DNA of 64,000 bases from Candidatus Gallimonas merdae (GCA_904419525.1 CAJFRT010000002.1:62001-126000); one strand, 5' to 3'; positions 42,079 to 51,073 are shown, counted from the first letter of the stretch. Program-made: numbers and translations. Notes: a model not told the origin generated them from the sequence alone.

Positions 42079-42783
42079 TTATAAGTTGACGATAATCGCC
42101 ATCACGATCGCCGCGACGACGATGATGATCCCGGCGATCTTCTTGCTGCGGTTGTGCGCCGCCGCGGAACGGTCGATGCGCGCGGAGAGAATGTCCAGGC
42201 GCTCCTTCGTCCGCTCATACAGATCACGCGTCTCCCGCGCGAGATCCTCGTTTTCGCCTTCGGGCAGTTTTGCCGCTCCCTCCAGCGTGCGATATGCCTC
42301 GCCCATGGCGGAATCCGCCGCGTAGTAGTCCGCCGCGATCGTGCGGACGCGGCTGTCCGTCACTTTTGCGCCCGAGCCGGAAACGGAACCGTAGCGCGAA
42401 CGGATCGCTTTGCAGGACATGGGAAAATAGATCTCCTTCCCGTTGTCGGCATGCACCCTGTCGCCGGTGAACTGCGATTCGGCGCTGCGCACGCGCTCGC
42501 CCGCCTGCGCGATGCGCACACGCGCAAGACAGATCCACGAGAGTGCGCTCTGCGGATATTTCTTTGTCATTTCCTCCGCAACGGACGCGGCCTCGGCGGT
42601 ATGTCCGAGCGTTTCAAAAGCGCTGAAACGCTCGTAGAAGGCGTCCGGCCCGTCGACGCTGCGCCGGCCGCCTTCCCCCGTCAGATACTTGCTTCCGCAA
42701 TAGGGACAATAGCCGAGCGAACGCGTCCCGTCCGTCTCGAGCGGTGCGCCGCACGCACTGCATTTTGCCGCAATGATGCTCAT
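42079..42783 (-). CDS. Zinc-ribbon membrane-anchored protein
   Basis: A 234-residue protein of unknown function. Four cysteines in CSACGAPLETD and CPYCGSKY (residues 8-34) form a zinc ribbon; the middle is helical with a TPR-like FSAFETLGHTAEAASVAEEM; the C-terminus has one TM helix (IAGIIIVVAAIVMAIIV). Start chosen at ATG 42783, with GAGGAAAT upstream. It follows the khpA operon terminator and precedes the Gfo/Idh/MocA gene. Confidence 0.8.
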   Translation of the reverse strand: MSIIAAKCSACGAPLETDGTRSLGYCPYCGSKYLTGEGGRRSVDGPDAFYERFSAFETLGHTAEAASVAEEMTKKYPQSALSWICLARVRIAQAGERVRSAESQFTGDRVHADNGKEIYFPMSCKAIRSRYGSVSGSGAKVTDSRVRTIAADYYAADSAMGEAYRTLEGAAKLPEGENEDLARETRDLYERTKERLDILSARIDRSAAAHNRSKKIAGIIIVVAAIVMAIIVNL

Positions 42784-42801
42784 GATTTCCTCATACGTAT
42801 G

Positions 42802-42826
42802 CAAAATCCCGCCACGCGGGCGGGAT
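42802..42826 (-). terminator. Terminator of the ylxM-ffh-rpsP-khpA operon
   Basis: Stem 42806-42813 / 42819-42826 and T4 on the minus strand. Confidence 0.85.
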
Positions 42827-42831
42827 CAGAT

Positions 42832-43074
42832 TTACTCCGCCGAACGTTCCTTGATCTCGACGTTGTACTTTTTGGAATCCTTGGGCGTCGCGGCGCGCAC
42901 AAGCGTGCGGAGCGCCTTTGCGATCTTGCCCTGTTTGCCGATGACCTTGCCCATGTCCGAATCGGACAAGAGAACGGTCACGTTCACGGCGTCCTCCGTC
43001 TCCTCCACTTCATAGGAGACGTTCTCCTTATCCTCGGCAAACTGCCCGACGATGTATTTGATGAGTTCCAGCAT
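42832..43074 (-). CDS. khpA: KH-domain RNA-binding protein KhpA
   Basis: An 80-residue single KH domain that pairs with KhpB to bind RNA and influence cell elongation and division in Gram-positive bacteria. The GxxG loop is in MGKVIGKQGKIAKALR. The start is ATG 43074 after AGGAGG. Placement directly after rpsP is the classic arrangement. Confidence 0.93.
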   Translation of the reverse strand: MLELIKYIVGQFAEDKENVSYEVEETEDAVNVTVLLSDSDMGKVIGKQGKIAKALRTLVRAATPKDSKKYNVEIKERSAE

Positions 43075-43152
43075 GTTGTTTCCTCCTGTATTTGCGGTGT
43101 GTTTGGAAAGAGGTAATACCGCCACATCCGGAGCTCCGGACAGGCAAACAAC

Positions 43153-43443
43153 TTACTTCTTTTTCTTCGTCTTGGTCTTGGAAGGCGAGAGCTTCGCCGG
43201 CTTCTCCATCGCGCCCGAACGGATGAGAAGGCTGCGGACAGTCTCGGTGGGCTGAACACCCTTTGCGAGCCATTCCTTCGCCTTTTCCACGTCCACGGTG
43301 AGCGTCACGGGCTCGGACTTGGGATCATAGAAACCGATCTTTTCGATATACTCACCCGTTGCCGCCTTGCGCGCATCCACGACCACGATACGGTACACGG
43401 GGGACTTCTTGTCGCCCATGCGCACCAATCTCATTTTGACCAT
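43153..43443 (-). CDS. rpsP: 30S ribosomal protein S16
   Basis: A 96-residue ribosomal protein needed for 30S assembly. MRLVRMGDKKSPVYRIVVVD and GFYDPKSEP are diagnostic; the lysine-rich tail ends in KTKKKK. The start is ATG 43443 with GGAGGT upstream; the open frame continues 5' without support. Third gene of the ylxM operon. Confidence 0.97.
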   Translation of the reverse strand: MVKMRLVRMGDKKSPVYRIVVVDARKAATGEYIEKIGFYDPKSEPVTLTVDVEKAKEWLAKGVQPTETVRSLLIRSGAMEKPAKLSPSKTKTKKKK

Positions 43444-43514
43444 AATACCTGACCTCCGAAATTTGTTTTTCTTTGATTTATGTCTGCCGCGCATCCGCGC
43501 GGAAAACCTGCCGT

Positions 43515-44831
43515 TCAGAAGGGAAGCCGCATCCTGCCCTTTCCGCCCTTCATCTGCTTCATCAGAAGTTTTGTCTGTTCAAACTGCTTGAGAAGCTGAT
43601 TGATCTCCTGCACCGTCGTGCCCGAACCGAGTGCGATCCGCCGCTTGCGGGAGGAGTTGATGATCTGCGGATTGTCGCGCTCTTTGGGCGTCATCGAAAG
43701 AATGATCGCGCGCGTGCGCTCCATCTTCTTTTCATCGAAGTCGCCCTCTTTGAGCTTGAGTTTGCTCCCCGGGAGCATTCCCATGAGCGCGGAAGCCCCG
43801 CCCATCTTTTTCAGCGCCTCGAACTGCTGCAGATAATCGGCGAGCGTGAAGGAATTTTCGCGCATCTTGCGCTCCATCTCCTTCGCCTGCTGTTCGCTGA
43901 CCGCCTCCTGCGCCTTTTCGATGAGGGACAGGACGTCTCCCATGCCGAGAATGCGGGACGCCATGCGGTCGGGATAGAAGGGTTCGAGATCGGTGAGCTT
44001 TTCGCCCACGCCGATGAACTTGATCGGTTTGCCCGTGACAGCCTTGATCGAAAGACATGCGCCGCCGCGGGTATCGCCGTCGAGCTTGGTGAGAATGACG
44101 CCCGTCACTCCGAGGCGCGCATTGAACGTCTCGGCGACGGTCACGGCGTCCTGACCCGTCATGGCGTCGACCGTGAGCAGGATCTCCGTGACGCTGACCG
44201 CCTTTTCGATCTCTTCCAGCTCTTTCATGAGCGCGTCGTCGATATGGAGCCGCCCCGCCGTATCCACAATGACGGTATCGTATCCCATTTTCAGGGCATA
44301 CTCGGCCGCCTGTTTCGCCGTCTTTGCGGGAGCCTGCGTCCCCTTTTCAAAGACCTCGGTCTCCGCCTTGGCGCCGACGATCTTCAGCTGCTCGATCGCC
44401 GCGGGCCGATAGATATCGCAGGCGACCAGCAGGGGCTTTTTCCCCTGTTTTTTCAGAAGATACGCCAGTTTTCCGCACAGCGTCGTCTTTCCGGCGCCCT
44501 GCAGGCCGCACATCAGTATGACTGTGGGAGGCTTGGAGGAAACTTCGAGCTTCGCGTTGCCCGGCCCCATGAGCGCGATCAGCTCGTCATTGACGATCTT
44601 GATGACCTGCTGGGCCGGATTGAGCGACTGCAGGACTTCCTGCCCGACCGCCTTTTCTGAGACGTCGGCAATGAACTGCTTGGCGACCCTGATGTTGACG
44701 TCCGCTTCCAGAAGCGCGATGCGCACTTCACGCATGGCCGTGCGGATCTCAAGCTCGGTGAGCTTGCCGCGCTTGGTGAGCTTGGAAAATATATGGTTGA
44801 GCCGCTCGGAGAGCGATGCAAACAGTGCCAC
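43515..44831 (-). CDS. ffh: Signal recognition particle GTPase Ffh
   Basis: Targets ribosomes making membrane proteins to the SecYEG translocon through SRP RNA and FtsY. N domain, then G domain with GLQGAGKTTLCGKLA, DTAGRLHID and TKLDGDTRGG, then the methionine-rich M domain (MGMLPGSKLKL and NSSRKRRIALGSGTTV). 438 residues, a normal length. The start is GTG 44831 with GGAGG 9 nt upstream. Follows ylxM by 24 bp. Confidence 0.98.
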   Translation of the reverse strand: MALFASLSERLNHIFSKLTKRGKLTELEIRTAMREVRIALLEADVNIRVAKQFIADVSEKAVGQEVLQSLNPAQQVIKIVNDELIALMGPGNAKLEVSSKPPTVILMCGLQGAGKTTLCGKLAYLLKKQGKKPLLVACDIYRPAAIEQLKIVGAKAETEVFEKGTQAPAKTAKQAAEYALKMGYDTVIVDTAGRLHIDDALMKELEEIEKAVSVTEILLTVDAMTGQDAVTVAETFNARLGVTGVILTKLDGDTRGGACLSIKAVTGKPIKFIGVGEKLTDLEPFYPDRMASRILGMGDVLSLIEKAQEAVSEQQAKEMERKMRENSFTLADYLQQFEALKKMGGASALMGMLPGSKLKLKEGDFDEKKMERTRAIILSMTPKERDNPQIINSSRKRRIALGSGTTVQEINQLLKQFEQTKLLMKQMKGGKGRMRLPF

Positions 44832-44855
44832 GGCGTGTTCCCTCCTTTTGCGCGA

Positions 44856-45236
44856 TCAAAGCGAGCGATCGGCGCGTTCCCCGATCGCCCTGCGGACTTG
44901 TTCGGAATAGTCGTGCTCAAGCAGCGACCGGATCTGCGCGCACTGTTCTTCGGTGAGATTGGCCTGCGCCCAACGGGAGATATCCGCCATCAGAAAGGAC
45001 TGCGCAAGCGAACTCTCCGCAAGCAGACGGCAGATGTGCAGCTTTTCTTCGTACTCTTCCAGCTGGCGGCGCGCCTTGGAGAGCGTGTCCGACACGCTCT
45101 GCCGCGAACAGCCCTTCTGTTCGGCGATCTCCGCAAGGGAAAGATCGCAGTTGAAATACAGATCGGTCACCTCGCGCTGGTTGTCCGTGAGGAGCGGATT
45201 GTAGATGTCCCACAGGCGCAAAAAATGCAGATCCAT
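44856..45236 (-). CDS. ylxM: YlxM/p13-family HTH protein
   Basis: A 126-residue protein with a sigma-like HTH (DLSLAEIAEQKGCSRQSVSD) encoded upstream of ffh in many Firmicutes and thought to modulate the SRP pathway. Start ATG 45236 follows GAGGAGGGG. First gene of the operon, under the promoter at 45256. Confidence 0.92.
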   Translation of the reverse strand: MDLHFLRLWDIYNPLLTDNQREVTDLYFNCDLSLAEIAEQKGCSRQSVSDTLSKARRQLEEYEEKLHICRLLAESSLAQSFLMADISRWAQANLTEEQCAQIRSLLEHDYSEQVRRAIGERADRSL

Positions 45237-45255
45237 TTTCCCCTCCTCGCAGACC

Positions 45256-45284
45256 ATTATATCCGATCGCCGCCCTGCTGTCAA
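45256..45284 (-). promoter_or_regulatory. Promoter of the ylxM-ffh-rpsP-khpA operon
   Basis: Minus strand TTGACA (45279-45284), 17 nt, TATAAT (45256-45261): a full consensus promoter. Confidence 0.92.
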
Positions 45285-45319
45285 GCATTTTTACTTGACA
45301 GTTGTGATTTTTTGAGCCG

Positions 45320-45357
45320 GACAAAAGGGACAGGCAAAACAGCCTGTCCCTTTCTTA
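45320..45357 (-). terminator. Terminator downstream of fucO
   Basis: 12-bp stem 45324-45335 / 45342-45353; T-rich ends on the minus strand. It lies 60 bases past the fucO stop. Confidence 0.75.
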
Positions 45358-45413
45358 TCGCCTGCAAACCATATGGGGGGAAAGCGTGCCGGCGTAAACC
45401 CGTCGGCCGCGCA

Positions 45414-46562
45414 TCAGAGCAGCGACCGATAGAGCGCGATGATGTCCTCTTTGGTGGGATCCTTGGGGTTGCCGGGGCGGCAGGCATCGTCCATGGCGGA
45501 CTGCGCCAGGAAGTCGAGATCCTCCTCCTTGACGATGCCTTTGAGCGTCTTGGGAATGCCGACGTCTTCGGAGAGCTTTCTCACCGCGTCGCAGGCCGCC
45601 TTCCTTGCCTCGGCAAGCGTCATCTTGTCCACGCCCTCAACGCCCATCGCCACGGCGATGTCGCGGTACTTCTCGCCCGTCGCCTCGGCGTTGTATTCCA
45701 TGACGGTGGGCAGAAGAATGGCGTTTGCCACGCCGTGCGGCGTGTCGTACAGGGCGCCCAGGGGGTGCGCCATCGAGTGGACGATGCCAAGCCCCACATT
45801 GGAGAAGCCCATGCCCGCGATGTACTGCCCCAAGGCCATGCCCTCTCTGCCCTCGGGGGTATTCGCCACCGCGCCGCGCAGGTTCTTGGCGATGATCTCG
45901 ATCGCCTTCAGGTGGAACATATCGCTCATCGCCCAGGCGCCCTTGGTGATGTAGCCCTCGATCGCATGTGTCAGAGCGTCCATGCCCGTTGCGGCGGTCA
46001 GTCCCTTGGGCATGCTGCTCATCATATCGGGATCGACGACGGCGACCACGGGAATGTCGTGCACGTCCACGCACACCATCTTGCGGTTCTTCTCCGCGTC
46101 GGTGATGACGTAGTTGATGGTGACCTCCGCCGCGGTGCCCGCCGTGGTGGGAACGGCGATGATGGGCACGCACTTGTTTTTGGTGGGCGCGACGCCTTCC
46201 AGAGAGCGCACGTCCGCGAATTCGGGGTTGGCAATGATGATGCCGATCGCCTTTGCTGTGTCCATGGACGACCCGCCGCCGATCGCGACGATGCAGTCCG
46301 CACCGCTCGCCTTGAACGCCGCGACGCCCGTCTGCACGTTTTCAATGGTGGGATTGGGCTTGATCTGAGAATAGATCTCGTAGGGAATGCCCGCGCCGTC
46401 CAGAACGCCGGTCACCTTTTTGGTGACGCCGAACTTCAGAAGATCGGGATCGGAGCAGACAAAGCACTTTTTGAATCCCCTGCCCCTGACTTCGTTCGCA
46501 ATTTCCTGAATTGCGCCCTTGCCGTGATAGCTCGTCTCATTGAGAACAAAACGATTTGCCAT
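45414..46562 (-). CDS. fucO: Lactaldehyde reductase (iron-dependent alcohol dehydrogenase)
   Basis: Reduces L-lactaldehyde from rhamnose (or fucose) breakdown to 1,2-propanediol, reoxidising NADH. The 382-residue group III dehydrogenase shows IGGGSSMDTAKAIG (cofactor site), GTAAEVT, and the iron ligands in GMDALTHAIEGY and GIVHSMAHPLGALYDTPHG. SD AAGGAGAT precedes ATG 46562. It lies 64 bp behind rhaD with its own promoter, so it can be expressed with or apart from the rha genes. Confidence 0.96.
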   Translation of the reverse strand: MANRFVLNETSYHGKGAIQEIANEVRGRGFKKCFVCSDPDLLKFGVTKKVTGVLDGAGIPYEIYSQIKPNPTIENVQTGVAAFKASGADCIVAIGGGSSMDTAKAIGIIIANPEFADVRSLEGVAPTKNKCVPIIAVPTTAGTAAEVTINYVITDAEKNRKMVCVDVHDIPVVAVVDPDMMSSMPKGLTAATGMDALTHAIEGYITKGAWAMSDMFHLKAIEIIAKNLRGAVANTPEGREGMALGQYIAGMGFSNVGLGIVHSMAHPLGALYDTPHGVANAILLPTVMEYNAEATGEKYRDIAVAMGVEGVDKMTLAEARKAACDAVRKLSEDVGIPKTLKGIVKEEDLDFLAQSAMDDACRPGNPKDPTKEDIIALYRSLL

Positions 46563-46589
46563 AACAATATCTCCTTATCATTTTTATTT

Positions 46590-46618
46590 ATCATACCCCA
46601 TCGGGGCAAAATTGTCAA
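46590..46618 (-). promoter_or_regulatory. Promoter of fucO
   Basis: Minus strand TTGACA (46613-46618), 17 nt, TATGAT (46590-46595), inside the rhaD-fucO gap. Confidence 0.8.
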
Positions 46619-46626
46619 GACGGCAT

Positions 46627-47460
46627 TCAAATATCGAGGAAGTCCTTGCGGTAGTCGATCCCGAACAGTTCCGCGAGCCTGACCATGTCCTCGTCTTTGA
46701 TGGTGTTCTTTCTGGGCAGGTGCGCGGTGAGCATATAGATCTGCGCCGCCTTTTCCACCGTCTCGATGAGACCGAACGTCTCGTCCATCGTCTTGCCCGC
46801 GCCGTAAATGCCGTGCATCGCCCAGACGACCAGGCGGAACTTTTCCATCTTTTTGGCGGTCGCCCGGCCGATCTCCGACGTGCCGCACAGCATCCACGGG
46901 AGCACGCCGACGCCGTCGGGGAACACCACGATGCACTCGGTGCACATCTCCCACAGAGTGTGCGTGAACTTCTTTTCGTCCAGCTCGTGCACGTAGTTCA
47001 TGGCGAGCGTGTTAGTGGGATGCGAATGCATGACGACGCGGTTTTCGGGATCGACCGAGAGGCGCGCCATGTGGCTCATCATGTGCGCGGGGAACTCGCT
47101 CGTCGGCCTGCCGCCGTCCTCATAGCCCCACAGGAGCTCGATGTTTTTGCCGCCCCTGCCGATGCGCACGATGCCCAGGTTGTTCGCGGGGTCCTTTTCC
47201 ACGTTCTTGAAGTACTTGCCCGTGCCCGTGACGATGAAGATCTTGCCTTCCAGCGGGCTTGCGTCGAAGTCCTCTTCGTTCACGCCCATGAAGGGAATGG
47301 TGCGCACGACCTTGGTAAGGTCGAGATACTGCGCGACTTCCTTTTCATCGAGCAGATAGCTGATGTTGCCGCCGTTTCTTTCGTCCCAGCCGAGGCGGTA
47401 CATGTTTGCCGTGGTTTCACACATTTCGCGCACAAAGGGCGCCGTCAGAATATCTTTCAT
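46627..47460 (-). CDS. rhaD: Rhamnulose-1-phosphate aldolase
   Basis: Splits L-rhamnulose 1-phosphate into dihydroxyacetone phosphate and L-lactaldehyde. The class II aldolase of 277 residues has WDERNGGNISYLLDE near the start and the zinc-binding MHSHPTNTLAM; a further His lies in VVWAMHGIYGAGKT. ATG 47460 overlaps the rhaA stop by 4 bases. Third gene of the rha operon. Confidence 0.96.
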   Translation of the reverse strand: MKDILTAPFVREMCETTANMYRLGWDERNGGNISYLLDEKEVAQYLDLTKVVRTIPFMGVNEEDFDASPLEGKIFIVTGTGKYFKNVEKDPANNLGIVRIGRGGKNIELLWGYEDGGRPTSEFPAHMMSHMARLSVDPENRVVMHSHPTNTLAMNYVHELDEKKFTHTLWEMCTECIVVFPDGVGVLPWMLCGTSEIGRATAKKMEKFRLVVWAMHGIYGAGKTMDETFGLIETVEKAAQIYMLTAHLPRKNTIKDEDMVRLAELFGIDYRKDFLDI

Positions 47461-48704
47461 TTGCGGTTCTCCATGACCTTCTTTTCGTATTCCATGATGG
47501 GTTCATAATAATTTTCGTCGAGGTTCTGCTGCGCGAGGTACTCCTCCCACACGTCGGAAAACGGCAGCATTTTGACGCGCTCCTGCAGGTACATGAGCCG
47601 TGTGAAATCCCCCTGCTCCTGCGCCGTCTTCATCTCACCGTTGGGCAAAAGCATCGCATACAGCAGCGCCTTTTCGACGGAGCGCTGCCCCGTCACCCAG
47701 GCGAATACGCGGTTGATGGAGGCGTCGAAGTAGTCGAGCGCGATCTTCACCCGGCCGAGCGCGTCGTTTCTGACGACTTCCTTCATGATCTCTTTGAGCT
47801 CGTCCTCGAAGATGACGACGTGATCGCTGTCCCAGCGCACGGGGCGGGAGACATGCAGCGCGACTTTCTCGTGAAAGGCGAGCATGGACGGGATCTTGTC
47901 GGAGACGACCTCGGTCGGGTGATAGTGTCCGTTGTCGAGGAGCGAGCAGATGCCGCGCGTCGCCGCATAGTTCTGGCAGAATTCATTGCTCCCGACCGTG
48001 TAACTCTCCACGCCGATGCCGAACACCTTGCTCTCCACCGCGGGAAGCACCCACTTTTTGTCATAGCCCTCCAGCATTTCGTCGAGCGACTGCGCGTATC
48101 TCAGGCGCGGCGAGAGGCGGTCTGCGGGGATATCCTTGTAGCCGTCGGGAATCCAGATGTTGACAAGGCACTGGCTGTTCATCTCTTTGCCGAGGTACGC
48201 CGCGATCTCCATGCAGCGCCTGCCGTGCTCCACCCAGAATTTGCGCGTCTTCTCGTCGGGCGAGGAGAGCGTCAGCCCATCCTTCATCCTGGGGTGCGCG
48301 AAAAACGTCGGGTTGAAGTCGATGCCCTCGACGCCGTGCTCTTTGGCAAACTTCACCCAGGGTGCAAAGTGCTCGGGGCGATACCCGTCGCGGTCGATCT
48401 TCCCCTTGTCCTTGCCGAGGAAGGCGTAACTCGCGTGAATATTGATGCGCTTGGTGCCCGGCATCAGAGAAAGAGCAAAGGCGTAGTCCGCCATCAGCTC
48501 TTCGGGCGTGCGCGCACGGCCGGGATAGTTGCCCGTCGTCTGAATGCCGCCCGAGAGGCTCTCGGCGCCCTCGAAACCGAGGACGTCGTCGCCCTGCCAG
48601 CAGTGCACGGAGACGGGCACCGTTTTGAGCGCTGCGATCGCCGCGTCCGTATCCACGCCGAACGCCGCATAAGTCTGTTTTGCCGTTTCGTAATTTTTAT
48701 TCAT
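47457..48704 (-). CDS. rhaA: L-rhamnose isomerase
   Basis: Interconverts L-rhamnose and L-rhamnulose. 415 residues, the usual length. Typical segments: VSVHCWQGDDVLGFE, NIHASYAFLGKDKGKIDRD, GIDFNPTFFAHP (metal/substrate region) and SLLDNGHYHPTEVVSDKI. Start ATG 48704 overlaps the rhaB end by 8 bases, so the genes are translationally coupled. Confidence 0.97.
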   Translation of the reverse strand: MNKNYETAKQTYAAFGVDTDAAIAALKTVPVSVHCWQGDDVLGFEGAESLSGGIQTTGNYPGRARTPEELMADYAFALSLMPGTKRINIHASYAFLGKDKGKIDRDGYRPEHFAPWVKFAKEHGVEGIDFNPTFFAHPRMKDGLTLSSPDEKTRKFWVEHGRRCMEIAAYLGKEMNSQCLVNIWIPDGYKDIPADRLSPRLRYAQSLDEMLEGYDKKWVLPAVESKVFGIGVESYTVGSNEFCQNYAATRGICSLLDNGHYHPTEVVSDKIPSMLAFHEKVALHVSRPVRWDSDHVVIFEDELKEIMKEVVRNDALGRVKIALDYFDASINRVFAWVTGQRSVEKALLYAMLLPNGEMKTAQEQGDFTRLMYLQERVKMLPFSDVWEEYLAQQNLDENYYEPIMEYEKKVMENRK

Positions 48705-50010
48705 TGGTCTTACCTCGCCGAATTTGTATTTTTAAATTTCCGATTGCCGTTGCCTCGATGGGAAGCGCGACGACTTTCACACCACACGCCTGTTCGGTCA
48801 GTTCGTTGAGCCATGCATTCTTTGCGCCCCCGCCCACAATATAGAGCGTATCATGCGCCTTCCCCGTGCAGGCGGCAAGCTCTTCAAGCGCCCTTTTGTA
48901 GCCAAGCGCGAGGCTTCTGTGTGCGCAGCGGAAGTAATCGCCCGCCGCACGCGGTCCAGCCCCTTCTTCAAAACAGCCGTCGAACGCCGCCTTCATGGAT
49001 TCGGGCGCAAGGAAGCGCGCATCCGTCACGTCGACCGTTCCGTCAAACGTACTCGCCCTGCCCAGCTCCATTGCCTCGTCGAAACTTTTTTCGGGCGCAA
49101 GCTCGGCTTTCAGGCGGTTGATGACCCACATGCCCATGATGTTCTTCTGAAATCGGGTATACCCCACGCCCCCCTCGTTGGAGAAGTTGCAGGAACGCGC
49201 CATGTCCGAACAGATGGCGGCGGGAACTTTTGCTCCCAGGAGCGACCATGTCCCGCTTGAAAGATAGGCGCCCCCGGACATGGGTATCCCCTCGACTGCC
49301 GAAGCGGTATCATGCGAGGCACACAGCACCACCTGCGTATTGCCGCCCGCCTCCGCCGCGATTTCGGGCAGGAGCGCGCCCACCCTGCTTCCGGGCGCGG
49401 AGAGCACGCCGAACAGATGCGCGGGAAGTCCGACCGCCTCGGTCAGTCCGCGATCGTATGCGCCGGTCTGCGCATTGACAAGCCCCGTCGTCGTCGCGTT
49501 GGTGTACTCATGCGCCTTTATGCCCGTGAGCTTGTACGAAAGATATTCCGGGATCATCAGAAAATCGGTGACGCCGTTCAGCCTGCCCCGCATCAGATCG
49601 TCCGTCAATTGATAAACGGTGTTGAAGGGCTGGAACTGGATCCCCGTGCGCTCGTACAGCTTTTCAAAGGGAACGCGCGCATGAACTGCCGCGACCGCCT
49701 CCTTTGTTCTGCCGTCGCGATAGGCATGACAGGGCAGAAGTTCCTTTTCTCCCTGCATCAGGACATAGTCCACCGCCCAGGTGTCGATGGCAAGACTCTC
49801 GATGTGCGGATACTTTGCAAAGGCCGCCCGGATCCCCGCTTTCACATGAGAAAACAGCGCGGCAATATCCCAGACGAGATGCCCCGCCTCCTCCCTGACG
49901 CCGTTGGGGAAGCGGTACACTTCCTCGGTGCGCAGCGCGCCGTTTTCTTCCCACCCGACGATGTGCCGGCCGCTGGACGCTCCGATGTCAATGGCAAGAT
50001 AATATTTCAT
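48697..50010 (-). CDS. rhaB: Rhamnulokinase
   Basis: Phosphorylates L-rhamnulose with ATP. A 437-residue FGGY-family kinase: YYLAIDIGASSGRHIVG (phosphate 1), SLAIDTWAVDYVLM, CASHDTASAVEGIP and LYIVGGGAKNAWLNEL (adenosine site). The start is ATG 50010, with GAGGT 7 nt upstream; an in-frame ATG 12 bases earlier is less well placed. First gene of the rhaB-rhaA-rhaD operon. Confidence 0.96.
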   Translation of the reverse strand: MKYYLAIDIGASSGRHIVGWEENGALRTEEVYRFPNGVREEAGHLVWDIAALFSHVKAGIRAAFAKYPHIESLAIDTWAVDYVLMQGEKELLPCHAYRDGRTKEAVAAVHARVPFEKLYERTGIQFQPFNTVYQLTDDLMRGRLNGVTDFLMIPEYLSYKLTGIKAHEYTNATTTGLVNAQTGAYDRGLTEAVGLPAHLFGVLSAPGSRVGALLPEIAAEAGGNTQVVLCASHDTASAVEGIPMSGGAYLSSGTWSLLGAKVPAAICSDMARSCNFSNEGGVGYTRFQKNIMGMWVINRLKAELAPEKSFDEAMELGRASTFDGTVDVTDARFLAPESMKAAFDGCFEEGAGPRAAGDYFRCAHRSLALGYKRALEELAACTGKAHDTLYIVGGGAKNAWLNELTEQACGVKVVALPIEATAIGNLKIQIRRGKTNE

Positions 50011-50031
50011 CTGTGACCTCATTACGACTCC

Positions 50032-50059
50032 ATTATAGCATCAGGTTGAAATAAAACAA
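50032..50059 (-). promoter_or_regulatory. Promoter of the rha operon
   Basis: Minus strand TTGTTT (50054-50059), 16 nt, TATAAT (50032-50037). The weak -35 fits an activator-dependent promoter. Confidence 0.7.
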
Positions 50060-50064
50060 GGTCG

Positions 50065-50119
50065 TTATTTTTGCAAAATACTGTCTTTATTTGACATCAT
50101 CAGAAAAATATGATATCAT
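50065..50119 (+). promoter_or_regulatory. Promoter of the rha regulator, with possible activator sites
   Basis: TTGACA (50091-50096), 17 nt, TATCAT (50114-50119), then 6 nt to the ATG. TTATTT repeats at about 50065 and 50087, roughly two helical turns apart between the divergent promoters; such spacing would suit an AraC-type protein, but this is tentative. Confidence 0.7.
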
Positions 50120-50125
50120 GCGCAT

Positions 50126-51073
50126 ATGGACAGAACGATCATTGAACGCCTGACGAAACTCACGCAGGAAGAGCGCGAGATCTTACGAGGCGGACAGGTG
50201 GAACAAGGCGACTATTCGGCGACCGACCGCTTTATCGTCAACAGCGCCAAACTCCTGGACGGGAAAGAGCTCGATCTGCGGCCGCATACCCGCTTTGTCG
50301 ACTTCCCGGAGCACGGACATGACTACATGGAATTCATGTACGTCTACTCCGGCAGCATTTCGCACGTCATCGGAAAGGAGACGATCACGCTCGAACAGGG
50401 CGATATCCTCTTTCTCAACCGGCACGTGCGGCACTCCGTCAGGCGCGCGGAACAGGCGGACGTCGGCATCAACTTTATTCTTTCCAACCCCTTTTTGCAG
50501 GTCGTCTTTCACAGCGTACAGAACAATCCCGTGATGAGCGAATTCCTGATCAACAACTTTGACGAAGCCGGCGAAGGCGAATACCTCTTCTTTCACACCC
50601 GCGACAACTTTCCGATCCGCAACCTGATGGACAACCTGATCTATGCCGTCGTCAACCGCTCGCACGAAGTCTATGCGGGGCTCGTCTCGCTGCTCTTTTC
50701 CTATCTCGCCTATTACCGCGACACGCTCGCAAACGCCCTGCGCGTCACTTCGCCGGAGGCAAACCTCCGCCGCGCCGTACTCGGCTATCTGGAACAGCAC
50801 TATCCGAACGCGACCCTTGCAGAACTTGCGCAGACGCTGGGCTATACGCCGGCCTATCTGTCCCGCAGGATCCGCACGGTATGCGGAAAGACCTTTCAAT
50901 GTCTGCTGCAGGACGAGCGCATGAAAGCGGCGGAAAAACTTCTGCGCACGACCTCGCTCGGCACCGAGGAGATCATACGCGCGGTCGGCTATGAAAATCA
51001 GAGCCACTTCTACCGCGTCTTTTTCAAAACGTTCGGCACGACCCCGCACAAATACAGAAAAAACGCCGACTGA
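50126..51073 (+). CDS. AraC-family regulator of rhamnose genes (RhaS/RhaR-like)
   Basis: A 315-residue activator divergent from rhaBAD. The N-terminal cupin contains FPEHGHDYMEFMYVYSGS and GDILFLNRHVRHSVRR; the C-terminal AraC domain has NATLAELAQTLGYTPAYLSR and GTEEIIRAVGYENQSHFYRVF. By position it should sense rhamnose and activate the operon. The start ATG lies 6 nt after the -10 box and has no ribosome site, implying a leaderless mRNA. The stop codon lies in the loop of the terminator. Confidence 0.9.
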   Translation: MDRTIIERLTKLTQEEREILRGGQVEQGDYSATDRFIVNSAKLLDGKELDLRPHTRFVDFPEHGHDYMEFMYVYSGSISHVIGKETITLEQGDILFLNRHVRHSVRRAEQADVGINFILSNPFLQVVFHSVQNNPVMSEFLINNFDEAGEGEYLFFHTRDNFPIRNLMDNLIYAVVNRSHEVYAGLVSLLFSYLAYYRDTLANALRVTSPEANLRRAVLGYLEQHYPNATLAELAQTLGYTPAYLSRRIRTVCGKTFQCLLQDERMKAAEKLLRTTSLGTEEIIRAVGYENQSHFYRVFFKTFGTTPHKYRKNAD

